From Typha latifolia (taxonomy: Eukaryota; Streptophyta; Magnoliopsida; Poales; Typhaceae): DNA of 64,000 nt. Made by a program: the position numbers and the translations under genes. The notes below the pieces were generated by a model. The model worked only from the letters and a program-made list of their open reading frames with translations, had not been told where the DNA came from and ran no database searches. The first letter of the stretch is position 1, and the number at the start of each line of letters is the position of its first letter. The DNA lies in assembly GCA_019914945.1 (NCBI GenBank), contig CM034101.1, forward strand, positions 372,001-436,000. The letters are read 5' to 3'. Positions 1 through 13,436 of this stretch are shown here, in pieces.

Positions 1-1118
1 GACTTCATCCAATGTCTTTTTGATTGACGAAATATTACTACGCCTTTCTTTAACAGAGAAGATCTCACCATTGGAGCTAATGTTAACATGACTATTCAGT
101 AGAGTCTCGAACCACCCACTTCCAGACCTCTGCATTGATAATATAGCAAAGAGTCGAACTGGGTTGCATGCACATTCTTTCCTATCAAATAAACCAAAAA
201 TAAGTACACAAGAAGCTTAAAACATGAATGAATGAAGCTTAAAAGATGAATAAATTTTTGCCAAGTTATCCTGATTACCTATTATAAGTAGTGGGTTCCG
301 GAAAATGCACATAAGGAATCTCAGACTGTGGAACGCCAGGATCATGACAAGATTTCTCTCCCATCCTCAACTTCATTATGTTGGGATTGCCAATGATTTC
401 TTTTTGCTTCAAACATAGTGAACATATATACATGCCGACAATCATTACCAATGCCAACACAGCCATCCATGATGTCAGTGGATATTTCTTTCTAGGCTTT
501 GTAACAAATGTATCCTGCTGCATAAGAGGGTTTGCGGAACATCAAATGCGTAAGGTTGTGGCATCTACAGAAGTATAAACGCAGTGGATCTAAAAGATCT
601 AAATACACATTACTTGAAATTATCCCTCTAAAGTCTAAACTCTTTCAAGTGTGCCTAGGGTGTTAACTGTAGTACCGAATTATGGGATATAGCTAGGAAT
701 CTATCCGTAACATTGTACCACTACATGGACATGAATTTACTAGCCTCTACAGGCTATTTGAATCCAATGCATAATATGAGAGGGAAAAGATTAATTGCAA
801 AGAGAAACTTCACTGAAGCTAAAGGGCAGATTCGACTGATGAAGGAATAAACTGAGATTGGTTTTTCTTCCTTTAATCAATCTCTCAAAATAAGAGTATT
901 TGATTGGAAAGAAAAAGGAAACGAAAGAGAAAGATTAAAGTCATAGCACCAATCAATTTATGTTAGAAAAACAATTGCGAAGTCCAAAAGATCCCAACTT
1001 TCGGATCCCACTAAGATTTCCAAAATATTGGTTGGGTTTTTCTCAATCTGATTAAGAAAAGAACTAAGTAGAGACATGAGTATCTCACCTTAGGAAAGAC
1101 ATAGCACTCTTCCATCAT
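1..1118 (-). CDS. Sulfotransferase-like type II membrane protein, 5' part (runs off left edge)
   Basis: Three exons are visible on the minus strand: 1118-1089, 517-279 and 181-1, all with GT-AG borders and matching phase. Exon 1 encodes only MMEECYVFPK. Exon 2 begins after a TGCAG acceptor and carries a basic stretch (KPRKK) followed by one membrane span (about residues 26-47, ending YICSLCLKQ), which suggests a type II Golgi or ER protein. Exon 3 starts at RKECACNPVR and contains SMQRSGSGWFE, which fits the 5'-phosphosulfate-binding loop of PAPS-dependent sulfotransferases. The ATG at 523 is probably not the start, because the acceptor falls between it and the conserved QDTF segment; the upstream 30-base exon joins in frame and ends AAG|GTGAGA. 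The plant relatives I know are annotated as P-loop or NodH-like sulfotransferases of unknown substrate. The catalytic C-terminal part lies outside the window. Confidence 0.75.
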
Positions 1119-1594
1119 CTTTTCCTTCTCCTCTCTTCCTTTTTCTTCCATCCAAGGAAAAGGGGGATGGAAAGTAGCAGGTCTTCGTCCTGCTACTAGT
1201 GTCTTCTAATTCTTCTCCTTTCTCTTAACCATACAAGAGAATCAAAAATCGCAAATGGCTTTGATCCTCTTCCTCCTAGAATCCCACAGAGAAGCCAAAT
1301 CGCCAATCTAGTACCTTCCCGTGTGCCAAGTTTTCTTGCCTATTTATGCCTTCTTTTGACTCTTTTTAGGTAGAAAGATATCTCCTTTTTGTTCTCTTCT
1401 TACCCTACGCTTGGATCACAGTGCGTAGTCCCCAACAAACGCATCAAAACTCTTCGGTGGCAGAGAAAGAGAGGAATGGAGAGGAGCGAGAGGAAGAAGG
1501 CGATATTATAGGAAGAAAGCTATTCTTATCGGTAGTGTTTAACAGTTTTAACTTTAATTAAACTATTATTTTCGAGATGGTTGGGTTAAATTTG

Positions 1595-1616
1595 TATCTA
1601 TCTATCTATCTATCTA
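1595..1616. repeat. (TATC)n tetranucleotide repeat
   Basis: About five perfect TATC units are visible. Confidence 0.9.
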
Positions 1617-1947
1617 CGCGATCTTATCCAAACTTGAATCAAATCCGAGTAGCGTAGTCTGATTGCGAAGTCGACTTAGATTGGACTCATTTATTATCAT
1701 CATCATTCATCATCATCATCATTATTATTGTTGTTATTATTAAGCTGCTCGTTAAAACTCGCATTAGACTCCACCACAAAATAAGCTTGACTCTAGATCC
1801 GAAAGAAGCCAAACTTGATCATCGATCCTTGCGCTCGAAGACGCAGTTCCTAACATGTTATTGAAGTAATCTAATTTAACGTAGGATTGCACATCAAGCA
1901 TAAAAAATTACATTTATTTTTTGTCACAATTAATTGCTCCTTCTTCT

Positions 1948-1951
<4 letters not shown>

Positions 1952-2022
<71 letters not shown>
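1952..2022. repeat. (TC)n microsatellite, about 35 units
   Basis: Uninterrupted TC dinucleotide run, one of the longest of its kind in the window. It is not next to a recognised gene start. Confidence 0.95.
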
Positions 2023-2027
<5 letters not shown>

Positions 2028-2254
2028 TTTATCTCTTATTATAGACACTTCATTCAAACAAAGTACGACTACATAACTAATCCAAAGGTCGATCTGTATT
2101 TTTAAAAAGCAAGACCAACAAGATGAATAAGCTAGAATATTATTAACGCTAGTTGCAGTGGTTGAAAGTTGCATGCTCGTTGAAGAATCCGAATCGCAAA
2201 GGGACCTCTCATTGCAAAAGAGAAAGGCAAGTAAGCAGTTTCAATGGATTTGCT

Positions 2255-2290
2255 AACCAGGCCCGGCCCGGCCCAATTCATACCCATATT
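2255..2290. repeat. Left arm of imperfect inverted repeat around the pseudogene
   Basis: This arm (AACCAGGCCCGGCCC ... ACCCATATT) matches the reverse complement of 3149-3184 over about 36 bases with several mismatches and one small indel. GGCCC-rich ends of this sort are common near plant hAT-type non-autonomous elements, but no target-site duplication was seen. Confidence 0.5.
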
Positions 2291-2449
2291 AAAGAGAACG
2301 GCCCACTTATATTAGGCCTATAATTCCCTGAAAATCTGCCCCAATAAGGTGAAAATCGGATTAGAACTTTGTAACATACCGCTAAATTTGTTAATTAACA
2401 ATGAGAAGATAGAAGATGTACTTAAGGAAGCGCAACTGACCAAAGAGCT

Positions 2450-3090
2450 AAGAAGGCACCCAACATCTCTTTGGATGCAGCAGCCCAGAAGGCGGACGAG
2501 GTTCCTGTGGTGAAGCTGATTCGCGATAAGCATCACCTCATTCTTGAACTCATCGAGGCCTTGTATTGATGTCTTTGCGAGTACTTCAGCCCCATTACTG
2601 ACCCTGTACTTACTTAGACAAAGTACGTAATATTAGGACTCGGAATTAATGCACGTTGTTTTTGCCGATCTGAATTAATTAACTAACTAATCTTATAAAC
2701 TGTGCCAAATCCTCCCTCTCCGATGTCGTTCTCGACCGAGAATCTGGGGCGCCGAAGCCGTTGCTATTATCAGTAGCTAGCCTCTCTTACGACAAGATTT
2801 CCACTCTGCATGATTTGTGCTACGGCGTTCTTAAGGCTCGAGCGAACAGGAGGACCAGATGGTCTTCGAATCCTCGTCGGAGATGACGAGAGCTCCGTCG
2901 GCAGTGATAGACAAGTCTGCAGTTGGGCCGACGATTCGGATTCCGACGGTTCGCGACCCACACGATGGTCTGGAAGTTCACCGTCGGCGAGTGGTCGGGC
3001 CGGCACTAGGATGTCACCGCCAATGGAGGGAGGGCAAGAGATAGTTGCCATGAGGAAGAGAAGGAAAGAAGCTACTGTGAATCTGTGATG
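2450..3090 (-). pseudogene. Decayed S-domain receptor kinase fragment
   Basis: On the minus strand, in the same order as an intact S-domain receptor kinase, there are: a hydrophobic leader-like segment (FLLFLMATISC) leading to DILVPARPLADGE of the B-lectin start; pieces of the lectin core in three different frames (QTIVWVANR, then GALVISDEDSKTIWSS, then SGNLVVREA); directly joined to it the kinase entry (ATDN, then FSVENDIGEGGFGTVYK); and after an intron-like gap [16 protein letters not shown] and [13 protein letters not shown]. The frame changes at least twice inside the lectin. The rest of the lectin, the S-locus glycoprotein, PAN and membrane parts, and everything after the early kinase lobe are missing. 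The wording is close to the two intact genes next door, so it is a dead member of the same array. It could also be a captured fragment, given the inverted repeat around it. Confidence 0.85.
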
Positions 3091-3148
3091 ATGTCCAGTT
3101 AGATGGCTAAAGTCTGGATAACAATAACAATCCTGATGGCTATAGTTT

Positions 3149-3184
3149 GGATATGGGTATTCATCCGTCGGGCCAGGCCCGGTT
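3149..3184. repeat. Right arm of imperfect inverted repeat around the pseudogene
   Basis: This arm (GGATATGGGTATTCATC ... GGCCCGGTT) pairs with 2255-2290. Just before it are two direct copies of GATGGCTAWAGTYTGGATA (about 3101 and 3137), so the right flank has also been locally duplicated. Confidence 0.5.
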
Positions 3185-3408
3185 TGGGCCCAAAACTTTA
3201 GCCTAAAGTCTGCCGACGCCTACTAAAGATTAACACTATTAGAAACTAGAAAAATATCACCCTTTTTTGTTTAACCTTAAACAAATTGTGCACACTCTGA
3301 TCACCAAAAATATGTATAGAGAAAAAGAAAAAAAAGAAAACAATTAAACTCTACAACAAACATTTCCTTACGAAGATTGAGCGACAATTTGACGTGATTT
3401 TTTTTCTG

Positions 3409-6400
3409 CTATCGGCCTTCGATAACGGTGACAGTCATATTGTTTAACATGACAGAATCTTGCTTGCTTGATGACGACTCTGTCTCAAATGGAGTTCTTC
3501 TCGCTGCAAAACCGGGCTGCTTCGGATTTGGCAGTGAAGCACCATTACTTCCTAGCATCAAAACTACTGAAGACATCAAAGGACGGTCTTCTGGGCACTC
3601 TTGGACACATAGCAGACCAATTCTAATACATTTTACTACTTCGTTCGATGGAAACGAGTAGTCCATCGCTTCATCCACTAGTTGCAAGCTCTTCTCCTCA
3701 TTCCATAAGCTCCATATCTGAAGAAAAAGAATACCGCGAATAAATTATTTGGTACTGCATTACATTTATAATGAGTATATGAATATGAAGAACTAGACTT
3801 TTTAGAAAAAATATTTAATTTATGGATGGAGTCAAATATGTATTTAATCTATACTTACATGTGTCAGGAGATTTAGGTGGGAGGACTGCACATACACTCC
3901 TCTATTCTTTCTTCCACTGATAATTTCTAACACTAAAACTCCAAAGCTGAACACATCAGATTTTACTGAGAAAACTCCATCCATTGCATACTCAGGTGCC
4001 ATATATCCACTGCAAACCACAAACAAGAAAGTAATTACTATGATTCTTTTAGTACGAAAAAATATTCATATATCACCGTACTTACTATGTGCCAACTATT
4101 CTTCGTGTATTTACTTCAGTTTCGTCACCGCCAAATATTCTTGCCATGCCAAAGTCTGAAATTTTGGGATTCATTTCTTGATCGAGAAGAATATTACTGG
4201 CCTTCATGTCACGATGAATTATTCGGAATCTTGAATCTTGATGGAGATAAAGAAGCCCTCGAGCAATTCCTTCTATTATACGATAGCGGGTTTGCCAATT
4301 CAATAATGCGCTTTTGCTTTTATCTGTTAAGATTCACCGAGTATTAACCCAATTATCATACACAATTATATACGTGTCTAATTAGAAATATATAATTTGA
4401 ATTCTGAGTGCAAAGGACGAACCAAAGAGAAAAACATCCAAGCTTTTGTTTGCCATGTACTCATATACAAGCATCCTTTCCTCCCCCTGAATACAGCAAC
4501 CAAGTAGCCTGACAAGATTCCTATGTTGTAATTTGGCTATGAGTATAACCTCATTCTTGAACTCATCAAGACCTTGTATTGAAGTCTTAGCTAGCCTTTT
4601 CACAGCTATTGCTTGTCCATCCGCAAGTATACCCTAATAATTAAAACATCAAGTATTTTATAGACATAGTGTCTAACGACGACAACGAAGATGAACTCTG
4701 ACATCAAATATGTAAAATTAACCTGACATAGGTTAAGTTGTGAAGTTAATTAACATGGAAAAATGGAATCAATCACCTTGTAAACGGGACCAAAGCCACC
4801 TTCTCCGAGTTTATTTGCAGCAGAGAAGCCCTCAGTGGCAGTTGCCATTATACCCAGATCAAACAATGGCATCTCCAGATCATGTTCGTGCGTGCTTTCC
4901 TCATTTAACTGGTCATTATGGAAGGAAGAGGTCGTCGTCATACCTGGACCTACTTGGGAATGACAAGATTAATATATACAATTACAATCACGAAAAGCAT
5001 GACTAAATCTATATCTTTCAAACATTTAAAGCTATATATGAACAACTGTTGGAATTGATATTTTACCTGCTCTCCTAACTTTCTTCTTTCTGCAGAGGTA
5101 ACAACCAGCACATGCTAATAGGAGAGCCAAGAAAGAGAGACTTATTATAATTGCAATAACTGCATGATTACTCTTGTTGTGAGATGAGCTTGTTGTTGAA
5201 GCTGTAAACAAAAGCAACCATTACTACTTGCAACAAAATTAACCCTGAAGATTAGATCCATCATATAACTACACAAAATGTGAACATCTTAGATTAATTA
5301 ATCTATTTACATTTAATTCATTCGCGCCTTAGCTATCGAAGTGATTAATTATATAGCTAAAATCTAAAATCTCACTTTCATGTACAGAGAGAATCATGGG
5401 ACCCATTCCATATTTCCCTTTCACACTAGCTAGCTCCTAACTTTTATTTATCCTTATCGTCATCATATTGAGTTCGTGTTATCTCCTTAGAATTATTTAT
5501 GATTGTCGATTCATGATCAAGCATAAATTTATTGAGGCTACCCGTCACAAGTTGGGTTTATTCTGGGAACCAGTAATATTTTATCTATATATCGATATAA
5601 TTGCCATCACAACGTTAAAAGTAGTCGGCCAGTCAACATCAGATTCTCCAAGAAATTCAACCTTAGACTGCGTCAATGAACTAAAAATCGTCGTTGAAGA
5701 CGATGAGGTATTCTAAAACCCATGACTACCTTCTGGTCCTTCCAAATTAATCAAAGTGCATGGGCAATAGAATTATAGATCTACTAAACACAGAATTATC
5801 GAAGAAATATTTTTTTGTAATCGATCTCCTACCATGAAATTCTATTCATTAAGGTAATAGTAATACATAAACAGTACATACCTAGATCGGCCTTGGCCAG
5901 CCGTACGTAGAGGTCCTGCCCGGCTTCGACGTACACCCGGACGTCGGTGAGCTCCGTCACCCACATCACGCACCCAATTCCACTCCCACCACCGCTAACA
6001 TTAGCACTGGCATAAGCCGTGCAGGAGCAATTCATCAAACACATGACCCTGCACTGATCCAAGCTCATGCTCAAGTTCAAGAAGCAACTCGTCGTGTCCG
6101 GCAGCTTCGCGTGGCTCACCGTCGCGAACCCGTCGGTCCCGTTAACACAGTCTAAATTCGTCCTCCTCACGCACCCGTCGGACCCATCCCTGAGCTCCCA
6201 ATTCTGAGGCGACTTCGGCGTAAAACCCTGCATACAGTTGCAGATCGGAGAATTGTTCGGGTCGCAGACGCCGTATCGGCCGCACGGCGATACGTCGTCG
6301 CACGGATCCTTCGGCGCATACCAGAAAATATTCCAGACGCCGGCGGCTTCGAGCCAGAGTGAGCGTTGGAAGACACCAGAGTGGTTAACCACTAGCCTTG

Positions 6401-7145
6401 ATATGATGGACCGGTTCAATATATGGAAGCTGTAGACTATCTCCTCCTCGTTGTTTACAAAGCTAAATTCAAAGCCTTGATAGCTAGTAGTCTCCGGTAT
6501 GCCGCTGAATTGGAGGCCATCCCATGGTCCGGTCCGCCATATCTTCTCCGTGCCGGCCCATAAGAATATCTCCGGATCGCCGCGGACGTCCATGGCGGCG
6601 TAGTACTCGCTCGGTGCCGGGTCGGATTCGCTCTTCCAGGCCGTCAGTCTGCGGTTGAGACCCGTCGTTAGGTTCGCCCCGAACTTCATGCCGGGGAGCA
6701 GCGTGTCGGTCGGATAGTCGAAGTCCTGCCATGCGATTTCACCGGCGGCGGTTTCTTGCACCACAAAGTTTCCTGTATCTAAGAGCTTTGCTATTGGTTT
6801 TGTCAAGCCTGTGGCTTCTGTGGACCAGATGATGCTGGAATTCTGAGTGGCTATGACCAGGCTGCCATTGGCGGCGATTGATAAGGTTCCGTTGGAGTCG
6901 GCGATCGGATTCTGGCGATTGGCGACCCAGACTACCGTCTGGACACTGATCTGGTTGTACCATACTCCGACGTACCGGTTCTTGGAGTTATGAGGACTGA
7001 AGAAGCCTAACTTGAAGCTCTGTCCGGAGGATATTAAGGTTTCGCCATCGGCGAGAGGGTTGCCTACTGTGATTGTGTCTCTTGCAGTGGAGAAGGAGAA
7101 GAGAGGCAATAGGACAAGGGCTACAAGGATTGGCCTAAGTTTCAT
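3409..7145 (-). CDS. G-type lectin S-receptor-like Ser/Thr kinase, copy 1
   Basis: Seven exons: 7145-5882, 5201-5067, 4943-4777, 4633-4423, 4323-4086, 4009-3859 and 3717-3409, giving 824 residues with all phases consistent. In order: signal peptide (about 1-21), B-type lectin ([14 protein letters not shown] to about 150), S-locus glycoprotein domain (WRTGPWDG), EGF-like cysteines (PCGRYGVCD), PAN domain ([15 protein letters not shown]), membrane span in exon 2 (about 435-456, followed by CRKKK), and kinase. Kinase landmarks are all present: [11 protein letters not shown], Lys534 in AVKRLAK, HRDMK (Asp631; Met replaces the more usual Leu), DFG Asp649 and MAPEYAM. It is an RD kinase and should be active at the plasma membrane. 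The ligand is unknown. Exon 3 has two possible acceptors six bases apart (4949 or 4943). The family acts in self-incompatibility, immunity and development; which applies here cannot be told. Confidence 0.92.
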
Positions 7146-8159
7146 CTCTCAGAGTACTAAAACCTTAGCAACTTTCTAGTAGTTTTGTGCTACTGTTTCA
7201 TGCTGACACATTACACCCAAAAGTTCGAGGTTGAAATTCGATCTGCAGCAATTTATTGTAAACAGACTACTTGGCAAATTGTAATTGACTGGCACACGGA
7301 AAAGTTGTAAATTAATTCAAACAGTTCAAGTAGTGCAATTAATTCATAGATCATTCATAGGTGTAAATGGGCCAGATGCGAAAAGTGAGAGTACCAATTC
7401 TTGCACTGCATGACCCAGGATATTCTGATAAGAGTGATGCATGGTTAATTAGGTGGCTTGGTTTGGTGGCATAGACCCACAAATTATTTGGATGATCACT
7501 GTTTAATAATGATTGAAGTAGATTGAAAGATGGATAGAGCCAGTCGCTGAACCAGAGGCATGCATGAATGAGTTTGCAAAGGGTCATTCAAATCGGCATG
7601 CATGACACAACCGGAAGTTGTTTTGCGTTGAAAAGAATTAAATAAAACAAGCTTATTCTGACACCTACTTGATTCCCAACACCTTTCGATCACAGCTCTA
7701 CTTATCATCTTTTACCTGAGTCCAGAAAGAAATTTTATGTTACTTTCAAAGTCGGGGAAAACTTATGGCTCAGGTGAGCCACAAATCGTAATCACTTGGG
7801 AAGAATAGGAACTCCCAACTCTTCATAGCAAATTAGGTGTCTCAACTACTAGATCGTCAACAAAAGTAATTATTCTGTCCAACAATTTTTTTCTGTCTTG
7901 ACTTTAGCTACGATGTAAGAATTAAATGTTTATACCTTTTATTCTAGGTAAGCTGCGGGTGTCAATGGTGAATTGGAAAGAGTACTATTTCCCATTCTTT
8001 TCAAAACAGAGACTAAAACATTGCACTATAGTCTTAAGAGACTACTGACGTCTCCAAATTGAAGTTTAAGCTATCAGAGAATGCTAAATTAGTCTGTTCA
8101 TATATACCCTCTCCTGGTATGTCTAAACATAAAATTCCTTCTCACATAACGGCTTATAT
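7146..8159. other. Intergenic spacer between the two receptor kinases
   Basis: About 1 kb between the start of copy 1 and the stop of copy 2. It should hold the copy 1 promoter and copy 2 3' untranslated region. No clear TATA box, repeat or kinase remnant was seen. Confidence 0.6.
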
Positions 8160-11650
<3,491 letters not shown>

Positions 11651-13346
11651 ATTGAAAGATGCATGGATTGGAGATGGATTGGAATATATCATTAAGTGCT
11701 TTGCGTGTCTCTTAAATCGGAAGTTCCTAACACCATTTCTCTATCACATAACTTCTTATTTGTATATGTCAACGATTTGTTGTTTGACATTGTCTACAGC
11801 TCATTTTGTCAAAATTGGCTGCGAGTGGAAAAGTTGACCATCCCTATAATTCAGTATATCTCGAAGGTCTCGGGTTCCATTTGGAATTCAATTTTCTTTT
11901 TCTTACCCAACATTTTCGAATAATTAAGTGGAAGAATATGAATCTCGATTATATCGTGCCTGGTTTTCGCACTATAATAAAAATACTGAATGATAAGATC
12001 AAGGCTAGAGCCCAATTAGAGGCCCATGGCCTGGATAAAACCCCAATTCATGATTGATGCTCCTAAAAGTCGAACAAAGAGCCAGAGAGGCCTTCGAGTG
12101 TTGTGATCCAAGCTTTTTTTTTTTTTTAAAAATTCCCACTAGAATAGAGTGCATTATCAAACACGCAAGAACAATTGCATATGATAGCAAAGGGAGACAT
12201 CCTTAACTTTATATTTAGCAAAAGATGCAAAGAATTGCAAACCAACATCCCCTATACAGCAAAAAGAAATTGCCCTAGAGATCAAGATGGAATTGGTGGG
12301 TATGCAATCATATCCATAGTACATGAGTAATAAACTTAATGGAAAACATATTTGACCAAAAAATTTCCGTGCTTTATATAATACTTAAGCTTAAAAGGAT
12401 GTTCTTTTACCATTCATATGCTATATTTCTTACCAAACGACATGCCTCCTAAATTTGTAATTTATAGTCTATATTCTATACAAAATAGTTTTATATATAT
12501 TACTTGCACTCAATCATTATTATTATCCTCTGTTCTGTTTTGTGAGCCTAAAACTCTCTCTTGCTTGCTGAGACATTAAGGCCTGCTAGGCTGTATATTT
12601 GCATGTATCTTTCAAGGGACCACGAACTATTCTTAATATCACATCACCGTGATAAATAATATAAAGATGTTCACAATTGAATTGGTGTACAAGCATGCAT
12701 TAAGACTCACTTAATGAAATATTAGGCAAACAAATCTAACAACTCTAAGGAGATCAAGTGAGGTGAATCATAGTACGGTGGTGTTGCTTAGTGTTCAAGC
12801 CTGATGACAAGCTAAGTGGGGCTCATTATGAGCTGGTTCGACCAAAGATTGAAACGTGACTTAGTTCACAACTCACGAGTCAATCTTTCCTCCTAAACCG
12901 TGGTCGTCTTGCTTTCTTAAAATCATGGAATAAAATCAGAAGAAAGAGTATAATGGACTCCTATTGCGACTGAGATACTTGAATGTGATTCTTTAAAGTT
13001 TATATGATAAATTAAACTAATATGAATTCAATTCCTCCTTCCTGAATCTGAGACGATCTTTTCAGAGCAAGCAATGGTAGGTAGGGGTGATGCATCTATG
13101 ATGTGAGACATAGCTGATGATGGTTGGCATCAACATCAAGAAAGAAATCCACGCACTAATTTCTAATTAATTAACCATGATAATTAGGTTTTAGGGAATA
13201 CTGAAGCTTCTAGAAGCCTTTCTGAAACTAAACTAGTTACGAAGGTCAAACCAGACCTCCTTATTATAAATCGCACCAACCCTTTCCGTTCCCTCGAAAA
13301 GGTAACGGAAAAAAAAAAAAAGAAAAACAGATAGAGCTTCTTTTCT

Positions 13347-13347
<1 letters not shown>
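11651..13347. other. Gene-free stretch between receptor kinase copy 2 and the quinone reductase
   Basis: Divergent promoter region: the kinase starts leftwards and the reductase rightwards. It is AT-rich, with a poly-T run near 12114-12127 and no ORF resembling a protein family. The small reading frames at 11601-12057 are not codon-like. Confidence 0.6.

Positions 13348-13388
<41 letters not shown>
13348..13388. repeat. (CT)n tract in the probable 5' leader of the quinone reductase
   Basis: About 20 CT units ending 48 bases before the ATG at 13437. Pyrimidine tracts in plant 5' leaders are common and can influence transcription; no effect can be shown here. Confidence 0.9.
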
Positions 13389-13393
<5 letters not shown>

Positions 13394-13436
13394 TTTCGAC
13401 CCCGACCGAGCGATCGAAGCTCCAAAATCTTCATTA

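Larger units (their letters stand above)
1119..2254. other. Gene-free stretch upstream of the sulfotransferase-like gene
   Basis: No coding exon is supported here. The part next to the gene (about 1119-1500) is rich in CTTCC/TCTC and probably contains leader and promoter of the minus-strand gene. Further out are a TATC repeat (1595-1616), an ATC/ATT-rich run (about 1690-1742) and a long CT tract. The repetitive charged reading frame across the CT tract is simply the repeat translated. Confidence 0.6.

Noticed and set aside
1914..2174. Minus-strand frame of 86 codons with an Arg-Glu repeat
   Set aside because: It is the CT microsatellite read as codons; the rest has no family resemblance.
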